Below, in pieces: positions 1 to 12,980 of a DNA stretch of 62,479 bases. The notes beneath the pieces are model-generated. The model searched no databases. It worked only from the letters and a program-made list of their open reading frames with translations, and had not been told where the DNA came from. The position numbers were made by a program, and so were the translations under genes. The stretch is from Helochares maculicollis (lineage: Eukaryota > Arthropoda > Insecta > Coleoptera > Hydrophilidae), in the NCBI GenBank assembly GCA_033557835.1, contig JAWQRO010000070.1, forward strand, positions 1 to 62,479, given 5' to 3'. The number at the start of each line of letters is the position of its first letter. Within the stretch, counting starts at the first letter, position 1.

Positions 1-187
1 GAAGGAGGAGCTGAACAAGATAAAGGAAAATGATTTTTTTAAGTGCTTCGAAGATTGGAAAAAACGTTGGCACAAGTGTATAATATCTCATGGGGATTAC
101 TTTGAAGGGGACAAAATAGATATTCATGAATAAATAAATAATTTTTTAAAAAACACAAAATTCGCGATACTTTTTGAACACACCTTG
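1..187 (+). mobile_element. mariner transposon, 3' end (cut by window edge)
   Basis: The first 187 bases closely match the 3' end of the near-complete mariner at 29974-31238: the same transposase C-terminus (SHGDYFEGDKIDIHE, then a stop at about 130-132) and the same terminal inverted repeat ending in GAACACACCTTG. It is followed by the TA target dinucleotide at 188-189. One base of the repeat differs from the other copy (CACCTTG against CACCTCG). The rest of the element lies outside the window. Confidence 0.9.
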
Positions 188-329
188 TATGTAAATTACG
201 AATATTAAAACTTTTGCTTTTAGTTTTCAAACTCTGGCAAATGTTTGTAGTTTTATAATTATTAATGGCAGGTACTTTTATGTCGTAATATCAAACGTTC
301 AATCTATCATTTTTGAAATATCTAATTAT

Positions 330-700
330 GGTAATGATATACTGTTACTATGGATCCCAAGTCATAGTGGTATAAGGGGGAATGAAAAGGCTGATCACCT
401 TGCAAAGGAAGCTCTAAACTTTCTAGAATTTTTGGTCATTTTAACTACCACGTATCTCTATCAACTTGGTACAGGAAACGTCCGGATTTAGGACGAGATT
501 TTATGGTTTTCGTTTCTCATTTTCGATCCAATCCCCTTAAGATTCCGGAATTCCGTCACGAAATTAAAAAAAGAATCCTCACTGTGTGACTATGGTCAAC
601 ATGAGCATCTCAATCATATTGTTTTGGTTGCCCACATGAATCCAACTTATTAATAAAGCAATTGATTAACTTAAAACAACCAACACCTATTTCAATTTAT
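330..700 (+). mobile_element. Non-LTR retrotransposon relic (RNase H and 3' tail)
   Basis: Around 342-420 the plus strand reads WIPSHSGIRGNEKADHLAKE, the conserved end of the RNase H domain of jockey/R1-type non-LTR retrotransposons. Further on, at about 600-640, HEHLNHIVL followed in another frame by CPHES resembles the Cys/His-rich tail found after RNase H in these elements. Stops and frameshifts make it inactive. Its boundaries are not clear. It lies downstream of the last visible Tim50 exon, so it may sit in a Tim50 intron. Confidence 0.7.
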
Positions 701-1005
701 TCACTTCAGAACGTTCCCACAGTGGATACTGTCTAGATTCTGTTTAAATTTGTTAAAAAAATTAAATGTGATGAACTAGGCGCAAGTGTAAATGAGCCTA
801 AATACTACAACTCTACCTTTCCGCCAACTATTGAAATCTCACTCTAATGTCACTGATTGGCTCTATGGTCCAGTATAGGACCGTGCCACCCCTTTATGGG
901 AAAACGACAACAAGAAGATTCGTCAACACGTGCCGGGCTCATAAAAAAATTGGGAATTGTTTCTACCTTCGTCGTTGGTTTTATTTCAGGAGGTTAGTAA
1001 CTCAC

Positions 1006-1857
1006 CTCGTAAAAACGCAGCTAAATCTAAAAGCGCAGTGTCATCGTCGTTTCCGTTCCACCGGGGAATTCTCAGGACGTTGTCCTGATGAAACTTCGTC
1101 GATTCCGAGTTCCAGTCTATCACGATCACCTGAATCAAAAAATAATCGTTGGGTTTGCTCATAAATATTCAGAGTGGTCGCAGGGTGCTTACTTTGCTCA
1201 AATCCCTGTTAAGCCTGTCTAGATCCTTGACGTGGTGCCCGTCCACGAAATGCGTTGCGTCCCTAACCAATTTGTAAGAAATCACGTTTTTCGGATCCAA
1301 AGCTTCTATGATGGGGAAGACCGTCATTCCCATTTCGGCCGTATAAACTACGACCTCGAAGAGCCCGTGGAGGCTGTCCAAGAACTTTTCCATCCCCGGT
1401 CGCTTCTTAAACCTCCACCCCGTGTTGTAAGTCCAGTCTGGGTGTACCAAGACGTCGGTTAGTTCTAAAACCACCGTGTAGGGAGGCTGATAGTAGGGAT
1501 AAGGAAGGACGTCGGGCAGAAGCTTCTCCCTGGATGGCTCGTTGATAAGCTTCTTGTAGTAATTTAGCTCGTTGGCCGTTCTGTATAAGTATTGTTGGAC
1601 CACAGGCATGTCGTGGTACTCGTCTTCGATTTTCCTGCCGTCAGGGTCGACCTTGGGCTGTCCCAATTCGTAGACCAAGTAGCAACCTATGCAAGTGAAC
1701 GTCACCCCGAAGAGGATCAAGGTGGCTTTCATCGTCCTCCAGGAGTTGTCCTGCATTTTCTTCAGCTCGTCTGTGCCGAAATGCGGGTCGTTCGTGGCCA
1801 ACCCATCCTTTCCCATGAGGCTCTCGAAGAGGGCCCTGTTTTTCTCGTACTTAGAGT
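1006..1857 (-). CDS. Tim50: Tim50, mitochondrial import inner membrane translocase subunit (partial, two exons)
   Basis: Tim50 is the TIM23-complex receptor in the inner membrane that takes presequence proteins from the TOM complex. Two minus-strand exons are visible: 1193-1857 (acceptor TTCCAG, donor AAA|GTAAGC) and 1006-1129 (acceptor GATTCAG, donor GAG|GTGAGT). They join in frame. The first holds a single transmembrane segment (LILFGVTFTCIGCYLVYELG) and the start of the FCP1-like domain (VVLELTDVLVHPDW), in which the phosphatase aspartates are degenerate as usual for Tim50. The second continues VIVIDWNSESTKFH and NDDDTALLDLAAFL. The N-terminal presequence exon is not identified; the first exon enters in phase, so coding sequence is missing upstream. 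The short C-terminal exon should lie left of the window. Internal Met at 1816 is not the true start. Confidence 0.9.
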
Positions 1858-4800
1858 CTGGAATTTTTGGATACTATTAGTTGACCAGTTTAAACACTAA
1901 GTCTCATTGTTCTCACTTTTCAGAATTTGCTGTGCAAAAGAGGAAAATATGCGCAGTAAACTATGAAAACCCAGAAATGCTCAGCATGGAAAATAATCGA
2001 GTTATACAGTAAAGTCATTTTACACTACATTTCTTAATTATTAGAGACATTTCTAAAATAGTTTGAATGAATGAGGCTTCTAACAACTAACCGACAATAA
2101 ATTGTACAAGCAAGCTGTGCGCAATAAGAGTCTTGTACAGTCAGCGTCGGTTACAGTCGGTCGTCTCCAAGAGGAGTTTCGCTTAATGGGAGTGTTGTGT
2201 GATGAAAGAGAGCGACATTCTTGGCGAAGTTTTTTCTGTCGCGACAATAAGTCACAAAAGGGCCGGTCAGACCTATTAAAATGGAAACTTTTTATCGAGT
2301 TAGGGGGAAACGGAGGCCGGGGGAGTACTTTTCTCGCGCCTTATAAAATTCCCAAACAACCAACTAAAAAAGGCGACACGATTTATTTCTCGAGATTAAA
2401 AATTAAATTGTCATTTTCGGTGATTATTTCGGACGAGCGAAGACATTAATTCCTTCACGGCTTTTGGAAAATTAATAAAAACGAGTTCATTGACGATGGA
2501 AGTCCTCGTCCTCACCAAATTAATTACTTTACATCTTATTAGGGTGTTCCCCCTGGACGAGGTAAGCCTAGTGCTCCTGCAAGTCCTCCTATAACAATAC
2601 TCGAGGTCTCTTTCTCTTTCTTTATCTGTGTGTCTGTCGCTCTCTTTCTTTGTCTATTTCTCTTTCCCCCCACTATATATATATATTCCTCAATTTAATT
2701 TTTTGGTTTTATATTATATGCATTAACTTTCATGTATGTTTTTAAGACTTTTAATTGCCTGATATATTCTTAAATGAGCTAGGGTTACTATAATGATAAA
2801 CCATAAACCAATTGAATTGAGTGACAACAACTATATATAATTTATTTAAAGGTGTGATTTGTGAATGTTGTTGGCAATTTCTATCTGCTGTATAAGATTA
2901 TAAATGTGAGTAACAAAAATTAATTGCATTTATTTTGATTCGTTTTAGATTTTTTCCTAATTATTTAATTGTAGATATGAATTGAGTTATTGCAAATTGC
3001 TTTTGTTGCAACAATTAAAACGGTACTACATAATATTTGTTCTAGTTTGAAACAGATAGTACTTTATTTATATTTTGATTTTTATGTATAAATAGTTGGA
3101 AAATAGTTGCTATTATGTTACAAAGTTGTATTATAGTTCTTTAACCATAAATATCAGCTTTAAATTTTTATATATTATACTTTTTAAAATTGCCTACATA
3201 ACTACTTTTGTATCAGAGATATTATTTTCTCCAGTTAATAGACTATTTTGAAAATTCTTCTGACCTATTACCACGATACAAAGTGGTATCTATGCCTATA
3301 AATGTCAACAAGAAATCACAGTGCCTCTTCTTTGTTATAATCTTTTGATTTATCTCTAGTGCAGTCGCTTTTTGTGAGTTTCACTTATGTTCATATATCA
3401 TAAATATTGCTTTCGCCCTTGCATAGAATATTCTAATTATCACTCAAATTTTTCTCTGCTTGTCTTTTGAAGTTCTTGAAATTGCATTCTTACTTTCTAT
3501 TTTCACTTGTTTTACACACACTTTCAATTCTAATAAAATATGACAATGAAGAAATCGTTAATACGTATATAAAAAATTATATTTAGTCTGATCAATACAA
3601 TCGTTTTGCAATTTTTATTTATAGTTGACCTTAACAAAAATAGAAATAAATAAATTCTCAAACAGATTCTCTTTCTTTGCGTTGGAGACTAGAAATAAAA
3701 CTATAGAGAACTTTGAATTAAATTAAGTCAATTATAAGAACATATCATCAATAAAATATTGAAAAATCTCCAAAAAAATCATAAATATAGTCGTTATTGT
3801 TTAAAAACTTTTGTCGATGTTTCAATAGTAATAGAGCGTTGCATTTTTTCATACATTTGTACGAGTACTTGTTTTTACAATAATGTGCACTATATTCCCT
3901 TAAGTTTTATATGTTCTTGAAATTTTGTATTGTTTTATAGATATTCAATCATTTGACAACGAACGTTTTAGCTTCTGAACGTAAAAAGCTTAAGTTCACG
4001 CTCGTAATATCGCTATGTTTCTGAATGTTAGAAGCTTTTGGCGATGCTCGAGTAGAGAGTTCTGATTAATTTTATTCTAATATCGATGGCAGCTTATGAC
4101 GATCTTATGTTGAATGGAAAAACTTCAAATTATTTTAGGTTTAGCTAAGAAACGAAGACACTATTTTTCCATGCTATTTTAGTGAGAATAACATTTTATG
4201 GGTTTAATGCAATAATATTTAAAAATAACATCTTTGTTTGTCCAAGCAGTAACAAATGAAGAAGATGCAAAAAAACTTTTAAAAATTTGTCTCATTTGAG
4301 TTAATTAATCTATAACATAATTTAATATATTGGTCAGAAAGAAATGGGAGACTACTGAAAGCAAGAGTACTCATCAAATGTTCCGATTTGATTAATTTAC
4401 GAAATTATTTCATTGTAGAATTTATACATTCGCTGTTGAATAATGTTACTGCATTACAATTGGATAACTTTGTATATCTTTTAGTTATTCAACACTAACA
4501 ATTTGCCAGCACTATGTAATAATTATAAAATAAAAATACTGCAAATTAGTTTTAATTAGATTCATATACATTGTAAACACAATACAAAAACATGATATTA
4601 TTTGCCTGGCAATTAAAATGTATCAACTACTAATTATAATCGATATCTAAAAGGTGCCAAATTAGTTGAATTTCTTACCAGAAAAGTCTATTGAAAGCGA
4701 ACTTATAATATATATATATATATATATTAGATTTAGTTTTAGATTGATGGAATCATATTTTAATGGGCCATATTCTATATTGCTTTTAAACGTGTTTTTA

Positions 4801-6414
4801 TAGTATTTGTACACATTATAAAAGTACTATATTTCAACTCCATAAATTTATTTTCGATAAAATTTTTCTTTATTAAGACTAAAGAGACCTCTTATCGATT
4901 TACATAAATTTTATTAATCTCTGTCAGGCAAAATGAATTTAGTTTAAAAACGTAATTCTATTTTGCCAAAGGAAAAATGAGTGCTTAAGTATACATTGTT
5001 TTTACTATTTTTACAATTGCCTAAACACAAGGTTAAAGTGAAAATTGATATTCAAAGAAAACAGTAAGCTGACAACATGACCAGCATACTTACTATATTT
5101 TTGAAACTACGTACTATACCTTGCAATGGAAAATGCTGAGCTAACCTTTACAATTTGACTTTTAAATAGACTGTATAGAACGCAAAATTCACCTATGAAT
5201 AAATTTGCAAGCCAAGTGCAGCCTTTATAAAATCATCTAAAATTTATTACTCTCATAGTGTAAATTTTTTTTGGTGTAATAAAATCTGTATGTTTACCAT
5301 AAATTTTACTCCATCCAGTACATTTTTATTATGTAAGCTAAGTAAAATGCTTTTAGTTAACTAGATTATAAATTAATAGATATTCCTTTTTATTTAGATT
5401 TTCTTAATTGCATTGATATAATGATATGTAGAATTATTTATCTTGAAACCAAGTTAATGCAAATTATTTCATTTTCAGTTAAATAAAATAACAAATACAA
5501 ATATAAACAATCATATGTTAAATTTATTTTTTACTTAAATTTGGTTTGTAGGTATTTGTGCCATTATCTTAAAAATTAAATGAAAGTTTCTAGCGCTCTT
5601 CTTTAAAAACATAGTTTAGCTTTTAGCATCTAAACATGTAATGAAGATGTCAGTAAGCAATAACTAATTTGTAACCAATAATCTTCTTTTGTGCCCATGC
5701 CGATGTAAGTACATAAAAATTTTTATTTTTTTTTTTGACTGTATAGTAAAGACTACCATGTCAATCTAAATCTATGCAACATTATAAGAGCAGTTAAAAA
5801 TGGGATTTCAAAATTGTATTTCGGTTGCAAACCAGAACAAAAATAAAAATTTTCATATTGTGCCCAGTTTCACTCATAAATATTTTGTTGTGTTTTTCGG
5901 TTCTATTTTCGGCTCATTAGTAAATCTAAAAATCTGCTCAGTGTATATATGGAGAAATATAGATTTTTCAAATAACTTTATGGCAATATTTTTATTTCAA
6001 TATTAGAAAAAGCAGGTTGTATTCAAATGACTAACCTAAGCATGAGATTCACGAGTTGAAAACGAATAGTATTACACCCTGTTTAGGCCAACTCTTAAGT
6101 TTTTGCATACAAACCTGCGTGCAATTGCTCTTCTCATATAAATCAAAACCACTGTTTCAATACACTTGCATGCTAGAACTTATAAATGCAAGTAAATAGA
6201 ATTCAAATAGAAAGTGGGACCGAAACTTTAAGATGCGAAGAGAAAAAATTAACAGTTGAAAAGAAGTATTAAATATTGAATAACCATATGATCTAAAAGA
6301 ACCAAAAGTTTAGAAACCTGCAGTTTCAAATTTTGTAATTATAGAGAAAATTATAGCAAATTCTACAAAACAAATTGAAGACGAACATAAAAATTTAGTT
6401 TTCCGAGTGCTTAC
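1858..6414. other. Non-coding stretch between Tim50 and the Hr51 DBD exon
   Basis: Mostly very AT-rich with no convincing exon. The segment 2100-2450 has higher GC, a run of CpG-containing sequence and a TCAGT-like initiator, and may be the Tim50 promoter or first exon region. A CT-rich tract lies at about 2605-2670. I looked specifically on the minus strand for the second nuclear-receptor zinc finger and did not find it. The plus-strand reading frame at 5800-6006 has AT-rich low-complexity composition and is not treated as a gene. Confidence 0.5.
4708..4727. repeat. (TA)n microsatellite
   Basis: About ten TA units in an AT-rich non-coding region. Confidence 0.9.
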
Positions 6415-9400
6415 CTATAAATCAATTTTCGTCTCACGGATCGTTTGAAGAATCCTGAACAGCCATTGCATGCCAAGATTCCATAGTGCTTTCCAGAGCT
6501 GGTATCGCCACAAACTACGCATATTAGCCCTGGAGCCCCTTTCTTATTTGGTAAGCTCCAAGGGGGTGGCGGCGTTCTTGATGCTTGCACCAAAGTCTGC
6601 GAAGGAGGTAAACATAGCGCTAATGGATGCTCTGCTTCAGGAGAAGAGTAGCAATCGACACTTCCAGGAGAACTTCTGATTTCTGAAACAATTATTCCGA
6701 AGTTAAGTTATTGCATTTAGTATTTTTCAGCTAGATTCGTATTCATGTCATAGTTTACTAGCTCACAGGAGAAAGATAAAATATTGCTAACTTTAAACAC
6801 CAACATTAAAACTTATATGAAACTTAGTTGTACGTACTATGAAAAACGCAGATTTTGACCAGTCTCTAAAATATAAATAATTCTTAGAATGCACATCATA
6901 ATAATTATGATTTTTAATAGCAAAATAAGTCGGTACAACTTATTTTGATTTCGGGCTAAAATTTGCTTCAAAATACATCCAACATTTTTAAATGAGCAGC
7001 CTATCATATTTTATGCAAACGCTTTATCAGATTACTGATATGGCATACTAAATGAAATGATTTTAAATATTATTTGTAGATCTATTGTCCTCTGTGCAAA
7101 TATATAATCTAATTATTCATGGCTGCTGTGCAAAAGTTGATTCGAAGTGGCGCTCCCATGCACCCTAGTGATGCTACAGCGTTCTTAAGTGTATCTATTT
7201 TATAAAATCATTTCCAGTCAAACAGACATTAAAGACTTAATCAAGTGTACTTGATTATTATTTGAATTAGGCACGTATGGTCCCATATGTCAACTCTGGG
7301 GAACCCCCTTGTTTACTAATACTCACACCCCTCCTTAGTATTGAATCTTGATGCAGTACAATTAGCGACCTGAATTTATTGAGGATAAAATAGGCACTTA
7401 GAAAGCCAAATTATTTACGAGCATAGCAAAAATTATTAATGTAAATTATTAAACTGTCTGGAAATGATTATAAAGTCTGGTAGTCAAGGATGAAATTTGT
7501 AGCATTTTCCTAGATATTTTAGAACTTAGTTTTTTTATTGTTAGAAAATTATCTACTTTATGTAAACAAGTATTAAAAATAAAAACTATTAAAAATTGTT
7601 TAATGCTTGAATAACGCTCGCACTAGAAGATAATTTGGGCTCTTACTAAGGCATTGCAAATTTCGAACAGGTAACTTTAATCTCTCAAATTAGCTAGGCG
7701 ATAATTTAAAATCAAAAGTTAATAATGTTAAATCAAATATCTGACCCATCTCAGAGCGCCTAAAAATTATAGTTAAAATTTGATATTAGTAAACAAGCAA
7801 CTCATTTATCTCGAGTAAGTAGAAAAATTGGTAAAAGTTCTACAAGAACCGAAAATATAAACTTTCTTTAATAAATCCAATCTGGTTTTAATATAATCGT
7901 TACTTCTAATAAATATGAGCTACAATATGACAATCACAACTGCTTTGCACCGTAATTGACCACGGATTAATCATCAACACATACCCCAAAACGCACTATC
8001 CACCAAAAGAATTTACTGACGAGTGTTAGGAAGTATGGGGCAAGTATGGTTCATTAGGAGATCAAAAAACCTAGTTCATCGATTGCAGTAGAAATATAAA
8101 GATAAGCTGCATGATAACGCTAGACTTCACGCTGCGCAAATTACTTGGGCAAGCCTATTGGAATTAGAGTTAAACTTTCTTCTTCATCCTTTATACTCAC
8201 CACACTTAGACTCGACTGATTACGACTTTTGCCGCGATTTGGACAACTTTTTAATATGAAAGCCATTTAATTCCGACAATCTCGTAAAACTAACCATCCA
8301 TGAATCTATTAACTCTTGTTTGTCAAAATTTTATATCAGCGGCTTAAGCAACCAACTTTTTAAAAGTACCTAGATAATATGTGTATATACTTTGATCAGT
8401 ACAATTGCTCCAAACATTATCAATCAACTTTTTCCTACAAACTTTACACGTGGCCCCCAAATAAATCCTTTCTTCAGAATATCCTAACAATTGAAGAGAA
8501 TTGAATTTGTGGCTTCAGTTCGGTTAAAATAAAACTAATGCATAAAATCAAAAACGCAATTAGTTAAGAGCTTTCTGCAAACATGATTTCATAAATCACA
8601 TCAAATCCCCACATTTAAATATCAAAATGATTCGTATTTAAATAATAATACAACTTGCACCCCTACATAAGGAAATGTACACCATATGCAAAGTGCTCGA
8701 GCACATTTCTGATGGAAGGCTTTCGCTTCACCCCCTAGAAAAATTGATTCTGTGAAGTGAGATAGCGAGAGGCGGATCGGCCGGTACGTGAAAAAGAATG
8801 AAATCTACGAGGGATTACAGGGTGTCTATTTAATGCCAGTGTATTAATTTGTATTATACGGGGATAAATTGCCGCATTATGTATAGAAAGTTAGATTAGG
8901 GTCGAATGGGTTCACGGTCCTATTATTTGACAATACAAAGGGGAGAGAGTCTCTGTCAGATATTATACCATGTGGTCAAGCAAATTAAATATCTATTACA
9001 CTTGTTCTTATCTGGATTGATTTAGCGTAACGGCAACCGTCAGATCATTTCTGCAGCGTAGCCCACAATTATCAAAAAATAAGTAAAAACCAAATTGATT
9101 CAATCGTTATTACTACATTATTACTACTTATTTCTGGTATTAGCCTAAAATTTAATGTGTGTAATACGAATATGAAAGTAAAGGTGCGATCAGATGCAAC
9201 ATTTTTTAACAAAAACAAACTGGACTACCACATTAGATGTTGAATTATAAATAAAATTTTATCAAATATTATTATATTAAACAGGAACATAATTACAATA
9301 TTTTTATATAATTTAAATTATTTTTCATTTCTTGTAGCGGCAATCAAAATTTCAAATCGGGTAGTGTTTTCGCTAATGTGCATGAATGGGAAGTCAAATT

Positions 9401-9524
9401 GAAATTGGTACTTACCACTAGGGTGGTGGAGGTGTTCGGTCGGTGAGCAGGGCTGATGCAGTGTAGGAAGTATCGGGGTAGCCTGCGAAACAGAGCAGTC
9501 CATTGCTGCCGTCGATAAATTCAT
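6415..9524 (-). CDS. Hr51: Hr51/unfulfilled-type nuclear receptor (NR2E3 group), 5' two coding exons
   Basis: Nuclear receptor of the PNR/unfulfilled group, a DNA-binding transcription factor of neurons in insects. Exon A, 9416-9524, starts MNLSTAAMDCSVSQ and ends at AGTG|GTAAGT. Exon B, 6415-6682, starts after TTGTTTCAG and ends at ATAG|GTAAGC. The phases match (1 then 2), giving a Ser/Pro-rich N-terminus followed by the first zinc finger: ICVVCGDTSSGKHYGILACN and GCSGFFKRSVRRKLIYR, with the four zinc-binding Cys and a P-box (CNGCSG) typical of PNR-type receptors rather than tailless. The exon stops exactly where the group usually has an intron between the two fingers. The second finger and the ligand-binding domain are not seen in the remaining 6.4 kb. 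The start Met is the first in frame; a second Met lies eight codons in, and upstream non-coding exons are possible. Confidence 0.87.
7970..8380 (+). mobile_element. Mariner/Tc1 transposase relic in Hr51 intron
   Basis: Between about 8100 and 8260 the plus strand reads LHDNARLHAAQITWASLLE and then LLHPLYSPHLDSTDYDF, a decayed version of the mariner catalytic region with HDNA and the PYSPDLAPSDY box. Both catalytic aspartates of this segment are still recognisable. It is antisense to the Hr51 gene, in its first coding intron. No terminal repeats were found, so the ends are approximate. Confidence 0.75.
8690..9000. promoter_or_regulatory. Candidate enhancer in Hr51 intron (GC-raised island)
   Basis: This segment has clearly higher GC and more CpG than its surroundings, no open reading frame, and no transposon similarity. 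It begins with a 12-bp perfect palindrome GTGCTCGAGCAC. It lies between the two Hr51 coding exons. Regulatory function is inferred only from composition. Confidence 0.3.
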
Positions 9525-10489
9525 TCAGACAACTGATGCAACGAGCAGGTGCGCGTTTTTACTTTAATTTTATATTGTAATACTAAAATGTACTCATTTA
9601 AATTTTATATTGCTAAAAGTGTCTACAATAAGCTCAGGCATAGGCTAAGATCCCCAGGATATCGGATAATTCACCAGCAGCGCGGTGGCAGGTAAGAACG
9701 ATCTATCCTCGATTTCCAAAAACCGCCCAAAAATCAACTTAATTCCTCAAGCATCCTTGAAGTTCTTCACAGAGAATCACTAGATTTTTTGTGTTTATTT
9801 GATTGTTTATTATTTATTTAAATAGTAGAACTGAGAAAATCTTTTTTCCTAAAGTTGACTTCACTAACACAGTACTGGGATGAATGTGAGAGCTGAGCAG
9901 GATAGTGGATTTGTCTGTTTGGGATTGTTGTTTGGAGTGAGCGGTGTTCGGCGACCAGGGTGGTGTATTAAGCATCATCCAGGGGCGGGATCAGGACTTG
10001 CTACCCCGTGTTTAACTTCTCACAGTGCGCGCAGTCGCTCTACTGCACCCCCTACACATATCAACTACCCCTTTTCACTTTGCACAGCCGACACGTTAGA
10101 ATGTTCCCTTAATTTTCGATCTTGCCTGCATCGCTACATCGCACGGCATTTCCTATTTATTGTTTATTTCAAAGCAAAAGTATAAAAAAATGTGATTTTT
10201 ATATTTAATCAAAAAGTTTATAAGGTTTTATATAAAGGTATTAGCACCACAACCGCTTTTTTCAGTTCAACCTGTACACATATTTATAAAAAAGTCAATA
10301 CAAGCCGTAGCAAATAGATAGTAAATATGAACCAGCTTAATAGACTATCATTTGATATGAACTTTGGGCGAAAGCTTCAAGCGAAATCGATTGAACGCGA
10401 CAAGCACTTTCTAATAAAAAGTAATAAACGAGAAATGCATGTTTCAATTCTGCACTATAACCTAGTGGCTGTATAAAATCCAATTAAAT

Positions 10490-10910
10490 AAAGACAATAA
10501 ATAACATTCGCGCCTGAAACATCACGACACCCCCTCAAAACATGCCCCGATCGGGCACACATGCAGCATTTCGAGCCTGCCGTAGAAAAGAGCCCTGGGA
10601 CAGTACAGAGGTCACCGGACCTAGTGGAGAGGGGCTCCAATGCGAGTAAAGACCACGTCAGACCAATGGGATTATCGAGGTTCGTCCAATGGCAGCTCTG
10701 CTCTGGCAACCACCACGGTTCACAAATCAACCCCATTTAGAATGTGACCGAGTCGCACTGTTGCCAAGGAGATGACTAACTCGGTTCTGTGCTGCAGACG
10801 CTTTCTTTTTTAATGCCCGCACATCACCTCACCCTAGACGAAGGGGGTCGTTCCACCCTCCAAGTCTCGTTACCCAGAAGCGGGCGGCAATATGAAGTGA
10901 GTATCGTTTG
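10490..10910. promoter_or_regulatory. GC-raised island about 1 kb upstream of Hr51 first coding exon
   Basis: A GC-rich, CpG-containing block in an AT-rich setting, about 1 to 1.4 kb upstream of the Hr51 start codon on the minus strand. It could be the Hr51 promoter or a 5' untranslated exon. The 93-codon minus-strand reading frame here (10455-10736) shows no family resemblance. Confidence 0.35.
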
Positions 10911-12980
10911 ATAGCTGGAGTCGGGCATAATTATCAGATAAAGGAGATTGCAGACACTATGCCAATTAATTTGAGAGTGATCGATTTTTCAATAAGTTCG
11001 TTCCATTGAAATTTCATGAGTTTTGTTGGGTTTTTTTGCGGGATTCGCGTACATTAGCTTTATTTGCTTGTCCTTATAATGCCATTGAAAAACAATCCCT
11101 GTTGTTTTAAATTTATTGCTGTCGGATTTACATTTTTAAATGCACCACGCACCTGTTAATTATTGAGGCTTGGATTTTTTATAAAATATTGGCGAATGTG
11201 ATATTTTTTCATCAAAGCAAACAATTTTATTTATTCAACACAATTATTAATTAACTGGAATTTATTCATATTTTCAAGTATTGTACGAAAATATCACTAG
11301 ATTACAAGTGTAGTTTAATTTTTAACAAGTTATTTGCAATGCTGTATCCATAATTAGTGAAGACTTATAAGATGAACATTCAATAAAGTTTTGAAGGGGC
11401 ATTAAAAAACAGGAAAGAATAATGTTTATTCGAAGCAATATAATTTTCTCAGGTGAATCTCGAGAGAATTCCTACTACCATATGTGATTACACTGTTAAT
11501 ATATTTTATTTTTGAATGATATTAGCTCTAAAGCTCGATTAGCATTTGATTTGATTTTATGTAAGTACCTCAGTACATTGTATAACAATTTTAAAAATTA
11601 TTTTTTACCCATCTAGAAAGTCGATATAAAATAGATCTATATAAAATCGTTTAACATGTTCTTATTATGTCGTTTCCTTTCCATAAATATAAATATGTAC
11701 AACTACTATATAAACCATGCAGTTAAGATAATACATTTTCAGAATTTAATTCAATATTCAGATATTTTTCTAATGTTAAACCTATTGTTAGATATCTTCC
11801 ATGGTTTAGGTTTACATTTCACTAAATTAAAAGATTTTTCATAGTATCTACAATTGCCATATTATGGATATTTTCCTTCTGCTTTGAATTCGCCATTATA
11901 TGAATTACTCTCATAAAATTACATAGAAAACTTCAAAATTTTCTGTAGATTGCAAAGAAAATATTTCATGAATTGTTGATATGAATTAAGAAAAACTCTT
12001 TCATCTGAAATATGTCTTACAAAATACGCCGGAAAATATAAGCTTTTTACGAAAATTCAAACGCTAAAGATTTCTACATTATTTTGCTCAATTGATGATT
12101 ATGAATTTGTTTCTAATGATAAAATGTCAGGTTACCGCTTAAGCACGTGTATGAAATATTGAAGCTTTTTAAAATATAAATACTACCCTACCATATTTGG
12201 GTAGATACACACAAAATATACAAAATGCTGAAAAACAAACAAGAAGCCTATTTGTTATCTCTTGTTCACATCAAAAACTAATAATTTTAATGAATCATAA
12301 TTATTAAGTATTAAATATAACTCCTGGAATTGGAGTAGATTTTCTGACCACAAATGTATAGTTAATGATCTCTTTATAAGAGATGTAGTTGAAAGAAAGT
12401 TTAACCAAAGATTTGTCTTCGCCCTCAAAATTATTAAGCCGCCCTCATCACCGTTTACTAAAATGCATTGTTCACATAGTTCACCGACATAAGCCAACAA
12501 CTTTAATAGCCACGTTACTGAAACGACCTTGCATATAAAATGTGATTTAGGGTTCGATTAGGTTCTCTGCAATTTGTAAATCTATAACTTGCATGCATAT
12601 TTTTTTATTTAAATACAAACACCACGTAGGAAGGGCTCACTACAAGATTTTTCTTAATACCTACAATAGCGAAATTTTATGCGAGTATTTCAGCCTACAC
12701 AAATTAACTATGAAAATTGTTAAGTTACCAGATATAAAAATATTAGGAATGTGTGACATTTAAAGCGTCAGCCAAAGTTTATATTATATTCAGCTGTTCA
12801 ATCGGTAAATAAAAGAATGTACACTTATCAGAGCCAAATCAGTTAATAATAGATTAGTAAACTTGTATTGCCGTTCAAAATCAAAGCTACTTTTTTCACG
12901 TTAATAATTTGTAATGAAAATAAATCAGTTGTACTTTAAAATCGAAAAAACGAAAAACAACGTAGCGCTTGCGCTACATA

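Noticed and set aside
847..1164. 105-codon plus-strand frame
   Set aside because: It is antisense to the second visible Tim50 exon, which has clear splice sites and family match.
9880..10185. 101-codon plus-strand frame near Hr51
   Set aside because: Sits in the upstream region of a minus-strand gene, has no recognisable motif, and is not supported by splice or start context.
10875..10895. ATGAA followed by GTGAGT, like a tiny first coding exon
   Set aside because: A two-base overhang does not fit the phase of the candidate exon at 20061, and no other partner was seen.
12540..12575. GGTTCGATTAGG resembling a tRNA B-box
   Set aside because: No matching A-box or cloverleaf arms nearby.
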